Notes under the pieces: generated by a model | Seen by the model: the letters and a program-made list of their open reading frames with translations, nothing else | What the model was told of the DNA's origin: nothing | The model's database searches: none | Part shown: piece after piece, positions 43,979-52,218 of the stretch | Position numbering within the stretch: the first letter of the stretch is position 1 | How the letters are laid out: each line of letters starts with the position of its first letter | DNA from: an uncultured Spirochaetales bacterium | GTDB lineage: Bacteria > Spirochaetota > Spirochaetia > Sphaerochaetales > Sphaerochaetaceae | Direction of reading: 5' to 3' | DNA length: 64,000 nucleotides | Assembly (NCBI GenBank): GCA_949285905.1 | Contig: CASDZV010000025.1 | Coordinates: 1 to 64,000 of the forward strand | Made by a program: the position numbers and the translations under genes

Positions 43979-44323
43979 TCAGAGGTCTTCGTCTTCGAAT
44001 GTCTCGATATCCTCTGTTTCGAGTCCTGCAGAGAAGTCTTCTGCTTCTGAAAGCTCCTCTGAGTCGAGCGTTCCGAAATCCTCGAAACCGCCAAGCTCGC
44101 CAAGGGATGTATCGAGCTCTTCGAGAGCTGAGGCAATGGCCTCGTCGATAGCAGCCTGGTCTGTGCTGAGCTTGTCGTAAAGATCCTGAAGCTCCTTGTT
44201 GTGGTTCTCAACAAGTGTGAACCTTGCCTGGAGTTCCTTGTTCTCATCGCGAAGGTGCCTGATAAGCCCGACAGCCTTCTGTACTCTCATTAGCAATAAC
44301 CTGCTGCTTTCGATCGTGGTCAT
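43979..44323 (-). CDS. Small coiled-coil protein (ZapB-like) in the infC operon
   Basis: 114 aa. Residues about 5-75 form a continuous heptad coiled coil (LMRVQKAVGLIRHLRDENKE, then LQDLYDKLST); the C-terminal 40 residues are strongly acidic (Glu/Asp/Ser). Similar short coiled-coil genes follow rplT in spirochaetes and are annotated as ZapB-like or hypothetical. A role in division is possible but not shown by sequence. Nine nt separate it from rplT, with GGAGG before its ATG. Confidence 0.75.
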   Translation of the reverse strand: MTTIESSRLLLMRVQKAVGLIRHLRDENKELQARFTLVENHNKELQDLYDKLSTDQAAIDEAIASALEELDTSLGELGGFEDFGTLDSEELSEAEDFSAGLETEDIETFEDEDL

Positions 44324-44332
44324 ATAACCTCC

Positions 44333-44689
44333 TTAGGCGAGTGCCTTCTTCACCTCTGCCACGAGTGCTGCAAATGCAGCCTTGTCCTCAATAGCCATAT
44401 TGGAAAGAGCTTTTCTGTTAAGAGTGCTGTTCATCAGCTTGAGGCCGTGCATGAACTGCGAATAGTTAAGGCCTTCAGCCTGTACAGCTGCAGAAATTCT
44501 GGCAATCCAGAGCTTTCTGAAATCTCTCTTCTTTTCCTTTCTTCCGCGGTATGCATACTGTCCAGCTTTTGCAACAGCATCTTTAGCAATGCGGTGATTG
44601 GTGCTTCTTCTTCCCCAATAGCCTTTGGCCTGATTGAGAATCTTCTTCCTTCTATCCGAACGCCTGGTTCCATCAACTGCTCTTGGCAT
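44333..44689 (-). CDS. rplT: 50S ribosomal protein L20
   Basis: 118 aa, full length. N-terminal KKILNQAKGYWGRRSTNHRI and AYRGRKEKKRDFRKLWIARI are the L20 signature; it is very basic. It binds 23S rRNA early in assembly and in several bacteria also represses its own operon by binding the mRNA leader. Third gene of infC-rpmI-rplT. Confidence 0.97.
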   Translation of the reverse strand: MPRAVDGTRRSDRRKKILNQAKGYWGRRSTNHRIAKDAVAKAGQYAYRGRKEKKRDFRKLWIARISAAVQAEGLNYSQFMHGLKLMNSTLNRKALSNMAIEDKAAFAALVAEVKKALA

Positions 44690-44701
44690 TTCTCACACTC
44701 C

Positions 44702-44902
44702 TTAGTTTGCATAAGGGAGCATAGACTTTGCTCTCTTCTGTTCGACATCAGAAAGAACTCCTGGATGGCGGAGATTCATCTTTCTCTTAGAGCTCTTCTT
44801 TGTGAGAATATGGCGGAGTCCCATCTTCTTGTAGACCACCTTGCCAGATCCTGTCACCTTGTAGCGTTTGGACGCTGACTTTCTTGTTTTCATCTTAGGC
44901 AT
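44702..44902 (-). CDS. rpmI: 50S ribosomal protein L35
   Basis: 66 aa. [20 protein letters not shown] is the family signature, followed by [20 protein letters not shown]. Second gene of the infC operon, 83 nt after infC and 12 nt before rplT. Confidence 0.97.
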   Translation of the reverse strand: MPKMKTRKSASKRYKVTGSGKVVYKKMGLRHILTKKSSKRKMNLRHPGVLSDVEQKRAKSMLPYAN

Positions 44903-44985
44903 TTTATTTACCTACCTCACTTATGCGCGCCGCAGGGAACAAGAACCCCTGAAGCTGCGATATATCATCTCCATACGGAGATTGT

Positions 44986-45513
44986 TTACTTTCCTTTGGA
45001 AGGAGAGACTGTCATACTCATCATCTTGCCTTCCATGAGAGCGCCTTTGTCAAGATTATACTGCACTCCGAGCTCTGTGAGAGCATCGAGAATTTTATCC
45101 AGCACAACCTTCCCCAGTTCTGGGTGTGCAAGCTCTCTTCCGCGGAAGCGGATAGAGACTTTCACCTTGTTTCCCTGCTGCAGGAATTCTGCAATGGCTT
45201 TGCTCTTTGTCTCCAGATCATGCTTTTCAATCTTTGGCTGCATTCTGATTTCTTTAATCTTCACAACAGTCTGATTTTTCTTTGCTTCTCTGGACTTCTT
45301 CTCCATTTCATAGCGGTATCTGCCGAAGTCGAGTATCTTACATACCGGAGGATTTGCATTCGGGGAGACCTCTACAAGATCCATCCCTGCTTCATCTGCT
45401 AAGCGACATGCTTCTGGGACGCTCATCACACCCCTCTGTACGCCGTTCTCATCGATAACAAGCACCTGATGTGCTCTTATCTGGCGATTAATTCTAAGCT
45501 CCCTGGTAGCCAA
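44986..45513 (-). CDS. infC: Translation initiation factor IF-3
   Basis: 175 aa. The N-domain has RINRQIRAHQVLVIDENGVQ, the linker is Lys/Glu-rich, and the C-domain has KIKEIRMQPKIEKHDLETK and VKVSIRFRGRELAHPELG. It prevents subunit joining and proofreads the start codon. The only fitting start is TTG at 45513 with AAGGAG 5 nt upstream. Non-ATG starts are a known self-control device of infC (AUU in E. coli), since IF-3 discriminates against weak start codons. Confidence 0.96.
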   Translation of the reverse strand: MATRELRINRQIRAHQVLVIDENGVQRGVMSVPEACRLADEAGMDLVEVSPNANPPVCKILDFGRYRYEMEKKSREAKKNQTVVKIKEIRMQPKIEKHDLETKSKAIAEFLQQGNKVKVSIRFRGRELAHPELGKVVLDKILDALTELGVQYNLDKGALMEGKMMSMTVSPSKGK

Positions 45514-45558
45514 CTGAACTCCTTATAGTACAGATATCTGACCTATTCTCATGAAGAA

Positions 45559-45616
45559 ATGGCGTGACACATGGTCACACCATATTTTTATATCATATTA
45601 TGATGCCCTCTGTCGA
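45559..45616 (-). promoter_or_regulatory. infC operon promoter and 5'-terminal hairpin
   Basis: On the minus strand TCGACA (45616-45611), an 18-nt spacer, TATAAA (45592-45587). Right at the predicted transcript start lies ATGGTGTGAC-CATGT-GTCACGCCAT (45583-45559), a 10-bp stem with one G-U pair. No T-run follows. It may protect the mRNA or take part in L20-type autoregulation. Confidence 0.5.
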
Positions 45617-45621
45617 GAGGG

Positions 45622-45652
45622 GAAAGAAATGAGGCAGAGAAATATCTGCCCC
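45622..45652 (-). terminator. Terminator of the aldolase gene
   Basis: On the minus strand GGGGCAGA-TATTTC-TCTGCCTC, an 8-bp stem with one G-U pair, followed by ATTTCTTT, starting 8 nt after the fba stop. Confidence 0.65.
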
Positions 45653-45659
45653 AATTGTT

Positions 45660-46658
45660 TCAGTCAAGTGCATGTCCTGCGCTGCCAAGAACATCAATGT
45701 TCTTATGCATATACATCTTCTTGAGCTCTTCGCGAGCTGGTCCGAGGTATTTTCTCGGATCGAATTCTGCAGGCTTCTCATCGAAGATTTTCCTGATCAT
45801 AGCTGTCATAGCAAGACGGCCATCTGAATCGATGTTGATCTTGCAGACTGCTGACTTTGCAGCTTCCCTGAGCTGTTCCTCTGGAATGCCGACGCTGTCA
45901 GCAAGCTTTCCGCCATGCTCGTTGATGATCTTCACGTATTCCTGTGGAACGGATGAAGAACCATGGAGAACAATCGGGAAACCTGGAAGCTCCTTCTCGA
46001 TTTCCGCAAGGATGTCGAATCTTAGCGGAGGAGGAATGAGTATACCATCTGCATTCCTTGTGCACTGTTCCGGCGTGAACTTGTATGCGCCATGGCTTGT
46101 TCCGATGGAGATTGCAAGGGAGTCAACGCCTGTACGTGTTGAGAAGTCTACAACTTCCTCTGGTCTTGTGTAATGTGAGACTGCAGAAGAGACTTCATCT
46201 TCGATACCTGCAAGTACTCCAAGCTCTCCTTCTACAGTAACATCATGCTCATGAGCGTAGTCGACGACTTTCTTTGTAAGAGCGACATTTTCCTCATATG
46301 GAAGATGGGATCCATCAATCATGACAGATGAGAAACCATTGTCGATGCAGTCTTTTGCTGTCTGGAATGAATCGCCATGGTCAAGGTGGAGAACAATTGG
46401 GATATCACAGCCGAGCTCGTGTGCATATTCAACGCCACCACGTGCCATATTGCGGAGAATATTGATGTTGGCATAATCTCTGGCACCTTTTGATACCTGG
46501 AGAATAACTGGTGCTTTTGTCTCTACACAGGCTGCGATGATTGCCTGCATCTGTTCCATATTATTGAAGTTATAGGCTCCGACAGCATAGTGCCCCTTCA
46601 TTGCCTTTGCGAACATGTCGCGTGAATTGACAAGTCCTACTTCCTTGTAGCTGATCAT
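45660..46658 (-). CDS. fba: Fructose-bisphosphate aldolase, class II
   Basis: 332 aa. Zinc-site segments are VLHLDHGDSFQTAKDCID (His-x-x-Asp-like pair), TVEGELGVLAGIED and SIGTSHGAYKF, with HGSSSVPQEYV near the C-terminus. It splits fructose 1,6-bisphosphate in glycolysis. The insert and the length fit the class IIB type that makes longer aldolases. AAGGAGG lies 7 nt before the ATG. Monocistronic, with a terminator. Confidence 0.95.
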   Translation of the reverse strand: MISYKEVGLVNSRDMFAKAMKGHYAVGAYNFNNMEQMQAIIAACVETKAPVILQVSKGARDYANINILRNMARGGVEYAHELGCDIPIVLHLDHGDSFQTAKDCIDNGFSSVMIDGSHLPYEENVALTKKVVDYAHEHDVTVEGELGVLAGIEDEVSSAVSHYTRPEEVVDFSTRTGVDSLAISIGTSHGAYKFTPEQCTRNADGILIPPPLRFDILAEIEKELPGFPIVLHGSSSVPQEYVKIINEHGGKLADSVGIPEEQLREAAKSAVCKINIDSDGRLAMTAMIRKIFDEKPAEFDPRKYLGPAREELKKMYMHKNIDVLGSAGHALD

Positions 46659-46730
46659 TGATCTGCCTCCTTAGCTAGAATAAGACTATCGCATAGCGCC
46701 GAATGCGGTCAACAGCGAAAAGCTGTATTG

Positions 46731-46759
46731 TTGATTCACAGTCCATTGCTGGGTATCCT
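46731..46759 (+). promoter_or_regulatory. Promoter of the tethered protein gene, predicts a leaderless mRNA
   Basis: TTGATT (46731-46736), 17-nt spacer, TATCCT (46754-46759), then TGCAGT and the ATG at 46766. It has the same -35 and spacing as the yidD promoter. No ribosome-binding site is present. Confidence 0.6.
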
Positions 46760-46765
46760 TGCAGT

Positions 46766-47455
46766 ATGACCAAGAAAAAGAGCATCGTCCTTTTGATAAT
46801 CCTTGCCTCCCTCATTGTTGCGGGTGCGTTGCTCTTTTATTTTCTGAGACCTTCTGTTGCTTTCATCAGATCGGATCTTTTCCCTTCTGGGTATGAACTC
46901 CCGGGGCCATCAGCACTGAGGTACAGACTTACAGGGAATCCCATAGGTGCGGATCTTGTCATTGTCTCGCCAGATGCCGCAGTTCCGCCTGGTGTTCCTG
47001 CGTATCTCTTCGGAAGAGAAGCTGAGGATGGAGAGACAGTTGAGGCTGTGCTTGCAATAGACAATGGACGGATGTGGGAACAGGCTCTCCGCGATACAGA
47101 GATTGCGCTGCTTTATGAAGAGTCATCTGTCTATGGACGTGAAGTAGCTGATTACCTTTCCTCAATTGATGGCAATGTGAGGAGTGTCACATATACAGGA
47201 CGCATTTCCGGAGCTAATATCGAGACAGTCAGGAAGGAGATTGCTGGAGCCGGGATAGTTTTCGCTCTCACTCCATCTTCCTCTGTTGAGATCCTCAGAT
47301 CTGCGCACAGCTGGCCTGTGGTGATGGACATCCGGGATGCAGCAGCGATGGAGACTACTGCAGTGGATGAGGCTGTTTCCATTGACTGGAATAAGACAGT
47401 GGAGAATCTTTTAGCCGGAAGGGCTGAGCTTTCGTACTGTCTTGTCGCGATGTAA
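46766..47455 (+). CDS. Membrane-tethered protein of unknown function, possibly with a periplasmic-binding fold
   Basis: 229 aa. After MTKKK comes one hydrophobic segment (about residues 6-27, IVLLIILASLIVAGALLFYF), then an extracytoplasmic domain. The stretch IALLYEESSVYGREVADYLS with an alpha/beta rhythm, followed by FALTPSSSVEIL and WPVVMDIRDAA, looks like the second lobe of a LacI- or Leu-binding-like sensor domain; this is a pattern impression only. There are no kinase or channel domains. The promoter predicts translation from a 5' ATG. Its 3' end overlaps the convergent tatD gene by 45 bases, so one of the two C-termini is unusual. Confidence 0.65.
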   Translation: MTKKKSIVLLIILASLIVAGALLFYFLRPSVAFIRSDLFPSGYELPGPSALRYRLTGNPIGADLVIVSPDAAVPPGVPAYLFGREAEDGETVEAVLAIDNGRMWEQALRDTEIALLYEESSVYGREVADYLSSIDGNVRSVTYTGRISGANIETVRKEIAGAGIVFALTPSSSVEILRSAHSWPVVMDIRDAAAMETTAVDEAVSIDWNKTVENLLAGRAELSYCLVAM

Positions 47456-48196
47456 AAGCGAGAATAAGTTCTCTTTCACCTTCTCCTTAAGCATTTCCCT
47501 GTCTTCATTTCTCAGCGCTGCGATGAAATCCAGAGTATACTCTGTGTGAAGAGGATCAGATGGCTTTCCTCTGAACGGGACAGGGGCAAGGTATGGTGCA
47601 TCTGTTTCGTAGAGAATCCGGTCCTGCGGAACTGTCCTTGCTGCTTCCTGTATTGACGTATTTGCCTTGTATGTGACATTGCCCGCAAATGAAATAAATA
47701 GTCCTTTATCCAGTGCCTTTTTCATCAGAGTGATATCCGACGAGAAGCAGTGCATGACGCCGCTGCACCTGAAAGATGAGGACATCATCGCTTCAGATAT
47801 TTCCCTGTCTGCATCGCGTGTATGGATGATTATAGGTCTGTCAAGGTCAGAAGCCAGTTCCACTTGCATCATAAACAGTTCTCTTTGCATGTCTTTTGTG
47901 CCATATCCCCAGTGGTTATCAAAACCGCATTCTCCAATGGCATCGCAGCCAAATAGACTTATGTCTTTCAGAAGTTTTTCTCTCTCGTTTTCTGGTGATA
48001 TGTATTCATTGTTATTGAGTACCCATGGCCCTGATCCTACCGAGAAGAAGATTGTCTGTGACAGAGGCAGGAGGGAGAGGCGTTCTTCTGTGTCACCTGC
48101 ATCAGTTGCAACATCTATGCCAACAAGATCCTCTGGAAGAGTGGCAGCGCCACGCCGTGCCATGGAGAGGATGTGAAAGTGGCTGTCCAGTATCAT
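47411..48196 (-). CDS. TatD family metal-dependent DNase/hydrolase
   Basis: 261 aa TIM-barrel hydrolase. Metal ligands are DSHFHI (HxH), Glu in AIGECGFDNHWG, His in IIHTRDADREI, His in VMHCFSSD and Asp in ILYETDAPYLAPVP. It probably has 3'-5' exonuclease activity on DNA or acts in nucleic-acid turnover. It is last of a three-gene minus-strand operon with ATGA overlap to the GNAT gene. The last 45 bases overlap the convergent gene, and the C-terminal 15 residues extend past the usual family end. Confidence 0.9.
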   Translation of the reverse strand: MILDSHFHILSMARRGAATLPEDLVGIDVATDAGDTEERLSLLPLSQTIFFSVGSGPWVLNNNEYISPENEREKLLKDISLFGCDAIGECGFDNHWGYGTKDMQRELFMMQVELASDLDRPIIIHTRDADREISEAMMSSSFRCSGVMHCFSSDITLMKKALDKGLFISFAGNVTYKANTSIQEAARTVPQDRILYETDAPYLAPVPFRGKPSDPLHTEYTLDFIAALRNEDREMLKEKVKENLFSLLHRDKTVRKLSPSG

Positions 48197-48681
48197 ATGA
48201 TTTTCTCCATATAGACGACGGACCAGAGTCTCCCGAATTTCTCTCCACAGTCTGTGAGTTTTCCAACTATTTTATAGCCATTCTTTTCGTGAAAATTCAC
48301 ACTGCCGTATCCTGGATACATGATTATGGCATATAAATTCGTGATACCTCTATCCTTCAGTCGTTTTTCCAGTTCTCTGTAAAGCTGTGTCCCATATCCT
48401 TTCCCTGTCGAGTGCCTGTCGAGATATACTGTTATTTCCGCACTTCTGTAATAAGCGGCGCGGTATGAGAATGGGTGGGCATATGCATATCCTTTCACTG
48501 TGCCCCCCTCTTCAATTACAAGGAATGGATAGCGTCCAGAGTATTCTTTCAGCCTGCTTCTCATCTCATTTTCATCCGGAGCCTCATATTCGAATGAGAT
48601 GGCAGTCTCTTTCACATAATATCTGTAGATTCCGGTTATTGCTTTGATGTCATCTTCTGTCGCTTCGCGTACGATGTTCAT
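48193..48681 (-). CDS. GNAT N-acetyltransferase (phosphinothricin acetyltransferase-like)
   Basis: 162 aa. It opens VREATEDDIKAITGIYRYYV, has PFSYRAAYYRSAEITVYLDR, the acetyl-CoA loop GKGYGTQLYRELEKRL and FHEKNGYKIVGKLTDCGEK. This is the Pat/Bar-like layout. It would acetylate a small amine such as an amino-acid analogue; the substrate is not proven. Middle gene of the DUF362-GNAT-TatD operon with four-base overlaps at both ends. Confidence 0.87.
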   Translation of the reverse strand: MNIVREATEDDIKAITGIYRYYVKETAISFEYEAPDENEMRSRLKEYSGRYPFLVIEEGGTVKGYAYAHPFSYRAAYYRSAEITVYLDRHSTGKGYGTQLYRELEKRLKDRGITNLYAIIMYPGYGSVNFHEKNGYKIVGKLTDCGEKFGRLWSVVYMEKII

Positions 48682-49766
48682 TTCAGTTTCCTTATCATTT
48701 CGTAAATTGCATCAGATGATGGTGGACAGCCTGGTGCATGGAGTCTTGCCTTGCTGCAGCATGCCCCAACGCCCAAATCCGTCTCTTTTCCTCTGTATCC
48801 TTGTCCAATTGCGATTTTTCCTTTCAGAGTATTCAAGGAACCTTCTTCCTCAAGGCGTTTCAGAGCGCGGATGAGGGAAGCATAGCAGGCTGAGCATGCA
48901 TCGGCAGGTGCTGTATGCTCAGAGAGACGCCTTACAGCCCCTGTTGGTTTCGAAGTCGAGACAACTGGCTTTGACAGCTCTTTTATTTCCATGTCGAAAG
49001 AATCCAGCAATCCGATATCTATGGCCTCTTTTATGTATCCGATATCTTCTGGCCTGTATCCCATCAGCCTGGCTGAATAGCAATCGAGGAGGAATGGGTT
49101 CTCAGCAGCCATCATCCTGTCTGTTTCAACAGGATTGCCACCTTCTTCAAAATCGAGATCGCCACAGATGCTGTCGGATATTGTAAGGTCTGTATGAAGT
49201 ACGGCATTCAGCGCAGCAATAGGCCTGTCCAGTCCCATGCGGTGGAAGTCCCTCTTTGATTTGTCAGAAAGACAGCCTTTGAGATTTTTCATGGCATGTG
49301 TCATTACTGTCTGGCAGTGGCCTTTGAGGACTGGAAGGTTGATGAAGTATTCTGCCTCAAGGCATGTTTCTGAAATTTCCATTTCAATACCGTGGGATAT
49401 GACTTTCCTGAACTTGTCTTTCTTTGTATCCAGAACTCTGATGCCGTATTTGTCACGAAGGCGGTAATACCCCAGTGCATTGAAGCAGGTTTCTGTCGAA
49501 GCTCCGACCCAAGAACCTTCTGCAACTGTTATATTCCTGAAGCTATGCGACCGAAGATAGCAAATCACTGCTTCGACAATCTCTGTGTGTGTTGTCGCTC
49601 CATGATCTGGATCAGAAAGTGTAACCAGATTTGGTTTTATGACAATGCTTGCATCTTCTGAGGATATTTTCCTTGAAACGGAATATGCTTCCAGCAATGC
49701 CGTTGTCATTTTTGTTATATCGCGGCCATAAATGACGCTGATTGTTTTATCCATGCTGTAATTCAA
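48678..49766 (-). CDS. DUF362 domain protein with C-terminal cysteine cluster
   Basis: 362 aa. The N-terminal two thirds match DUF362 (IVIKPNLVTLSDPDHGATTH, VLKGHCQTVMTHAMKNLKG, and the region starting ISDSICGDLDFEEGGNP). Unlike ferredoxin-fused members it has no CxxCxxC ferredoxin, but the C-terminus holds DACSACYASL and GACCSKARLHAPGCPP, which could bind a metal or Fe-S cluster. The function of the family is unclear. The start is either TTG 49766 or ATG 49754; neither has a clear ribosome site. It is first in the operon and divergent from a MATE gene. Confidence 0.82.
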   Translation of the reverse strand: MNYSMDKTISVIYGRDITKMTTALLEAYSVSRKISSEDASIVIKPNLVTLSDPDHGATTHTEIVEAVICYLRSHSFRNITVAEGSWVGASTETCFNALGYYRLRDKYGIRVLDTKKDKFRKVISHGIEMEISETCLEAEYFINLPVLKGHCQTVMTHAMKNLKGCLSDKSKRDFHRMGLDRPIAALNAVLHTDLTISDSICGDLDFEEGGNPVETDRMMAAENPFLLDCYSARLMGYRPEDIGYIKEAIDIGLLDSFDMEIKELSKPVVSTSKPTGAVRRLSEHTAPADACSACYASLIRALKRLEEEGSLNTLKGKIAIGQGYRGKETDLGVGACCSKARLHAPGCPPSSDAIYEMIRKLK

Positions 49767-49775
49767 TGCTATAAT
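49767..49775 (+). promoter_or_regulatory. Extended -10 promoter of the MATE gene, predicts a leaderless mRNA
   Basis: TGCTATAAT, then TCACATC and the ATG at 49783. No Shine-Dalgarno site. It lies directly against the TTG start option of the divergent DUF362 gene. Confidence 0.6.
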
Positions 49776-49782
49776 TCACATC

Positions 49783-51117
49783 ATGGCAAGTACGGATATG
49801 ACAAAAGGCAGCATAATGAAGGAGCTTGTGAATTATGCTGTTCCTCTTGTTCTTGGAAGCCTATTCCAGCTTGCATACAATGCTGTGGATTCGATAATAG
49901 CAGGTCGGTTCATTGGTCCTGAGGCACTGGCAGCTACTGGTATGGCAGGGCCTGTGATGAATATCCTTATTCTCGGCATCTCGGGACTTGCTATCGGAGC
50001 AGGCGTCATCATGAGTTCTTTCTTCGGAGCGAAGGACTACAAGATGCTTTCAAAAGAATTATCGACACTGCTTGGATCAGGTCTTGTGTTCTCTGTTTCT
50101 GCGGCTTTGCTCGGTATCTTTTTCGCTCAACCTCTGCTACGTGTCCTGAATGTGCCATCTGAGGTGCTGGATATGACAGTGCAGTACCTTCGGATCATCT
50201 TCATCGGATTGCCGTTCACCTGTTTTTACAATGCGCTCTCGCAAGCTATGAAAAGCGTTGGTGATTCCAAGACTCCACTGAAATTCCTTGCGGCTTCTTC
50301 TGTGCTTAACTGTGTGCTTGACCTTGTTCTCATAGGACTTCTTGGCTTCGGTATAATATGTTCAGCTGTGACGACAATTGTAGCACAGGCTGTATCAGCG
50401 CTGCTTTGTTTCGTTTATATTGAGAAAAGGATTCCTCTTTTATCATTCAATGGTTTTTCAATTGATCGTTCTCTTCTGAAGACCACATTATCTTATGGTT
50501 CGGTCACTGCACTTCAACAGGCGTGCCAGCCTGTTGGAAAACTGCTGATCCAGAGTTCTGTCAATACGCTTGGGGTTGCAGTAATAGCAGCATATAATGC
50601 AGTTACACGTGTTGATGATTTTGCTTTTACTCCAGAACAGTCCATCAGTCATGCAATGACGACGTTCTGCGCGCAGAACAGAGGCGCGAAGAACATGAAT
50701 AGGGTGAGGGATGGTTTTCGCAAAGGGCTTTTGCTGGAGTTCTTCTATTTCATTGTCATTGGCACTGTTGTCTTCATCTTCAATAAACTAATCATGTCTC
50801 TTTTCGTCAGTGGTGATGAGGCCGTTACAGTCATCACGGAAGGTCATAAATATCTTTCCACAATGGCATTCTTCTACATCTTTCCTGCTTTTACCAATGG
50901 AATACAAGGCTTTTTCAGGGGAATGGGGAATATGAAGGTGACGCTTCTTTGTACATTCATACAGACATCGTTCAGAGTCATCTTCACTTTCATTCTCGTG
51001 CCTCTTTATGGTATCCATGGAATCGCATATGCCTGTGCAATAGGGTGGAGCATGATGCTTTTGTTTGAAGTGCCTTACTATTTCCATTCAAGAAAGCGTA
51101 TGGGACTGTGCCCTTGA
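49783..51117 (+). CDS. MATE family efflux transporter
   Basis: 444 aa, 12 predicted helices. It opens MTKGSIMKELVNYAVPLVLG with YNAVDSIIAGRFIGPEALAA, and the second half has AAYNAVTRVDDFAFTPEQSI. It is closest in style to the Bacteroides/Clostridium MATE group with many paralogs. The fourth MATE gene of this window, and the last chromosomal gene before the prophage. Its promoter gives no room for a leader. Confidence 0.9.
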   Translation: MASTDMTKGSIMKELVNYAVPLVLGSLFQLAYNAVDSIIAGRFIGPEALAATGMAGPVMNILILGISGLAIGAGVIMSSFFGAKDYKMLSKELSTLLGSGLVFSVSAALLGIFFAQPLLRVLNVPSEVLDMTVQYLRIIFIGLPFTCFYNALSQAMKSVGDSKTPLKFLAASSVLNCVLDLVLIGLLGFGIICSAVTTIVAQAVSALLCFVYIEKRIPLLSFNGFSIDRSLLKTTLSYGSVTALQQACQPVGKLLIQSSVNTLGVAVIAAYNAVTRVDDFAFTPEQSISHAMTTFCAQNRGAKNMNRVRDGFRKGLLLEFFYFIVIGTVVFIFNKLIMSLFVSGDEAVTVITEGHKYLSTMAFFYIFPAFTNGIQGFFRGMGNMKVTLLCTFIQTSFRVIFTFILVPLYGIHGIAYACAIGWSMMLLFEVPYYFHSRKRMGLCP

Positions 51118-51447
51118 AAGCTGAGGATTTCACTCTGGGTGGGGGCTTATAAAAGATGAGAATATACTACGGGGCTCTGCCGTCAGTATTTATTGTGAGG
51201 AAACAAAAACACCAAGAATTTTGTGACATTCCTGGTGGCATTCTCCTGTTGTGGCTTCTTTAAATTGCCAAGCAGTTGGACCAACTATTTATTCGATAAT
51301 CATTTAGTAGTAATCCCCAGAGCGGCGATTTCCATACACGCTATAAATCAAAAAACCTGATTTCCTTTGTAAATATTGCATGGACTTTCATCCTCTGCAA
51401 TGCCTATGTATTTATGATTCGGTAACAATTTGGTAACAGTGTTGCTT
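51118..51447. other. Intergenic boundary region between chromosome and prophage
   Basis: 330 bases without a gene. It contains a 10-bp stem with one mismatch (CACCAAGAAT/ATTCCTGGTG, 51210-51237) without a T-run, a short palindrome AGTTGGACCAACT near 51278, and an AT-rich part toward the phage gene. No tRNA or integrase gene is present. The left attachment site could lie here, but with the other prophage end outside the window no direct repeat can be matched. Confidence 0.4.
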
Positions 51448-52194
51448 CTAATAGGTAGTATTAGCTACGAGCAGTAAAAAATCTGACATCCTCTCTCCTG
51501 TAATTTTTCTTATTGCTTGAAGAACTGTGTATTTAAGTACCAAATCAATGCAGATAGGTTGAACGTTATTACCAGAGATTGAACTTGGGACATAATGTGA
51601 TGGCTTGTGTTCTGAAATCATCCATGAAATTAATTCCATAAGATATTTTTCAGAGTCAGCCAAAAATTTCTCAGAGAACCCTGGTTTTTCTCTTGCATAA
51701 GTGGTAAAGACTTTTTGCCGTTCATCAAAATAGCTTCCAGCTTCTTCTACGGAAAAACCAAAGGCATCATTGAAGCTTTTCCAGTACACAGCAAACAGTA
51801 TATTTAAATTGCTTTTTCTTCTTTCATATTGGACACCAATTGCTGCTTGATATGCATCTTGCAGTACATAAAACATCATTGAAACTTCAGATGCTATCGC
51901 TTTCTGCAATGACATATCCTCTGTCAATTGATTGGCAATTGCCAATCCTGCCCTTCTGCCATATTCAAGTAGTTTAACATCAGATGCAGAGGTAGTATCC
52001 TGTTGTGTATTCATCTGAAATGGTTTTTGATGAGAAGGCTTTTCATCCTCAGGATTTATTGGAATATCCCTTGTTGTATTAATCGATTGTTCCTCGTTTT
52101 TCTTTCTTTTTTCTATATAGGCTTCTGATATTTCATGAAGAGCAAATGCCATGCCAAGAATAACAATAGCTATAATAACAAAATTTCCCATCAT
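51448..52194 (-). CDS. Membrane-anchored protein in the lysogeny region, unknown function
   Basis: 248 aa. One N-terminal transmembrane segment (MMGNFVIIAIVILGMAFALH), a polar linker of about 50 residues rich in Glu, Asn, Gln and Thr, then a helical cytoplasmic or external domain. No family is recognised. The gene is markedly more AT-rich than its neighbours and lies beside the repressor gene, facing the same way, where lysogens express extra genes (morons). Superinfection exclusion or anti-phage activity would fit, but that is inference from place and topology only. Confidence 0.6.
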   Translation of the reverse strand: MMGNFVIIAIVILGMAFALHEISEAYIEKRKKNEEQSINTTRDIPINPEDEKPSHQKPFQMNTQQDTTSASDVKLLEYGRRAGLAIANQLTEDMSLQKAIASEVSMMFYVLQDAYQAAIGVQYERRKSNLNILFAVYWKSFNDAFGFSVEEAGSYFDERQKVFTTYAREKPGFSEKFLADSEKYLMELISWMISEHKPSHYVPSSISGNNVQPICIDLVLKYTVLQAIRKITGERMSDFLLLVANTTY

Positions 52195-52218
52195 CTCCCT
52201 ACGTACAGCATCACGCCA

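Noticed and set aside
51210-51300. Possible tRNA or tmRNA-like fold at the phage boundary
   Set aside because: Only one imperfect stem is found; no T arm or acceptor pairing could be drawn.
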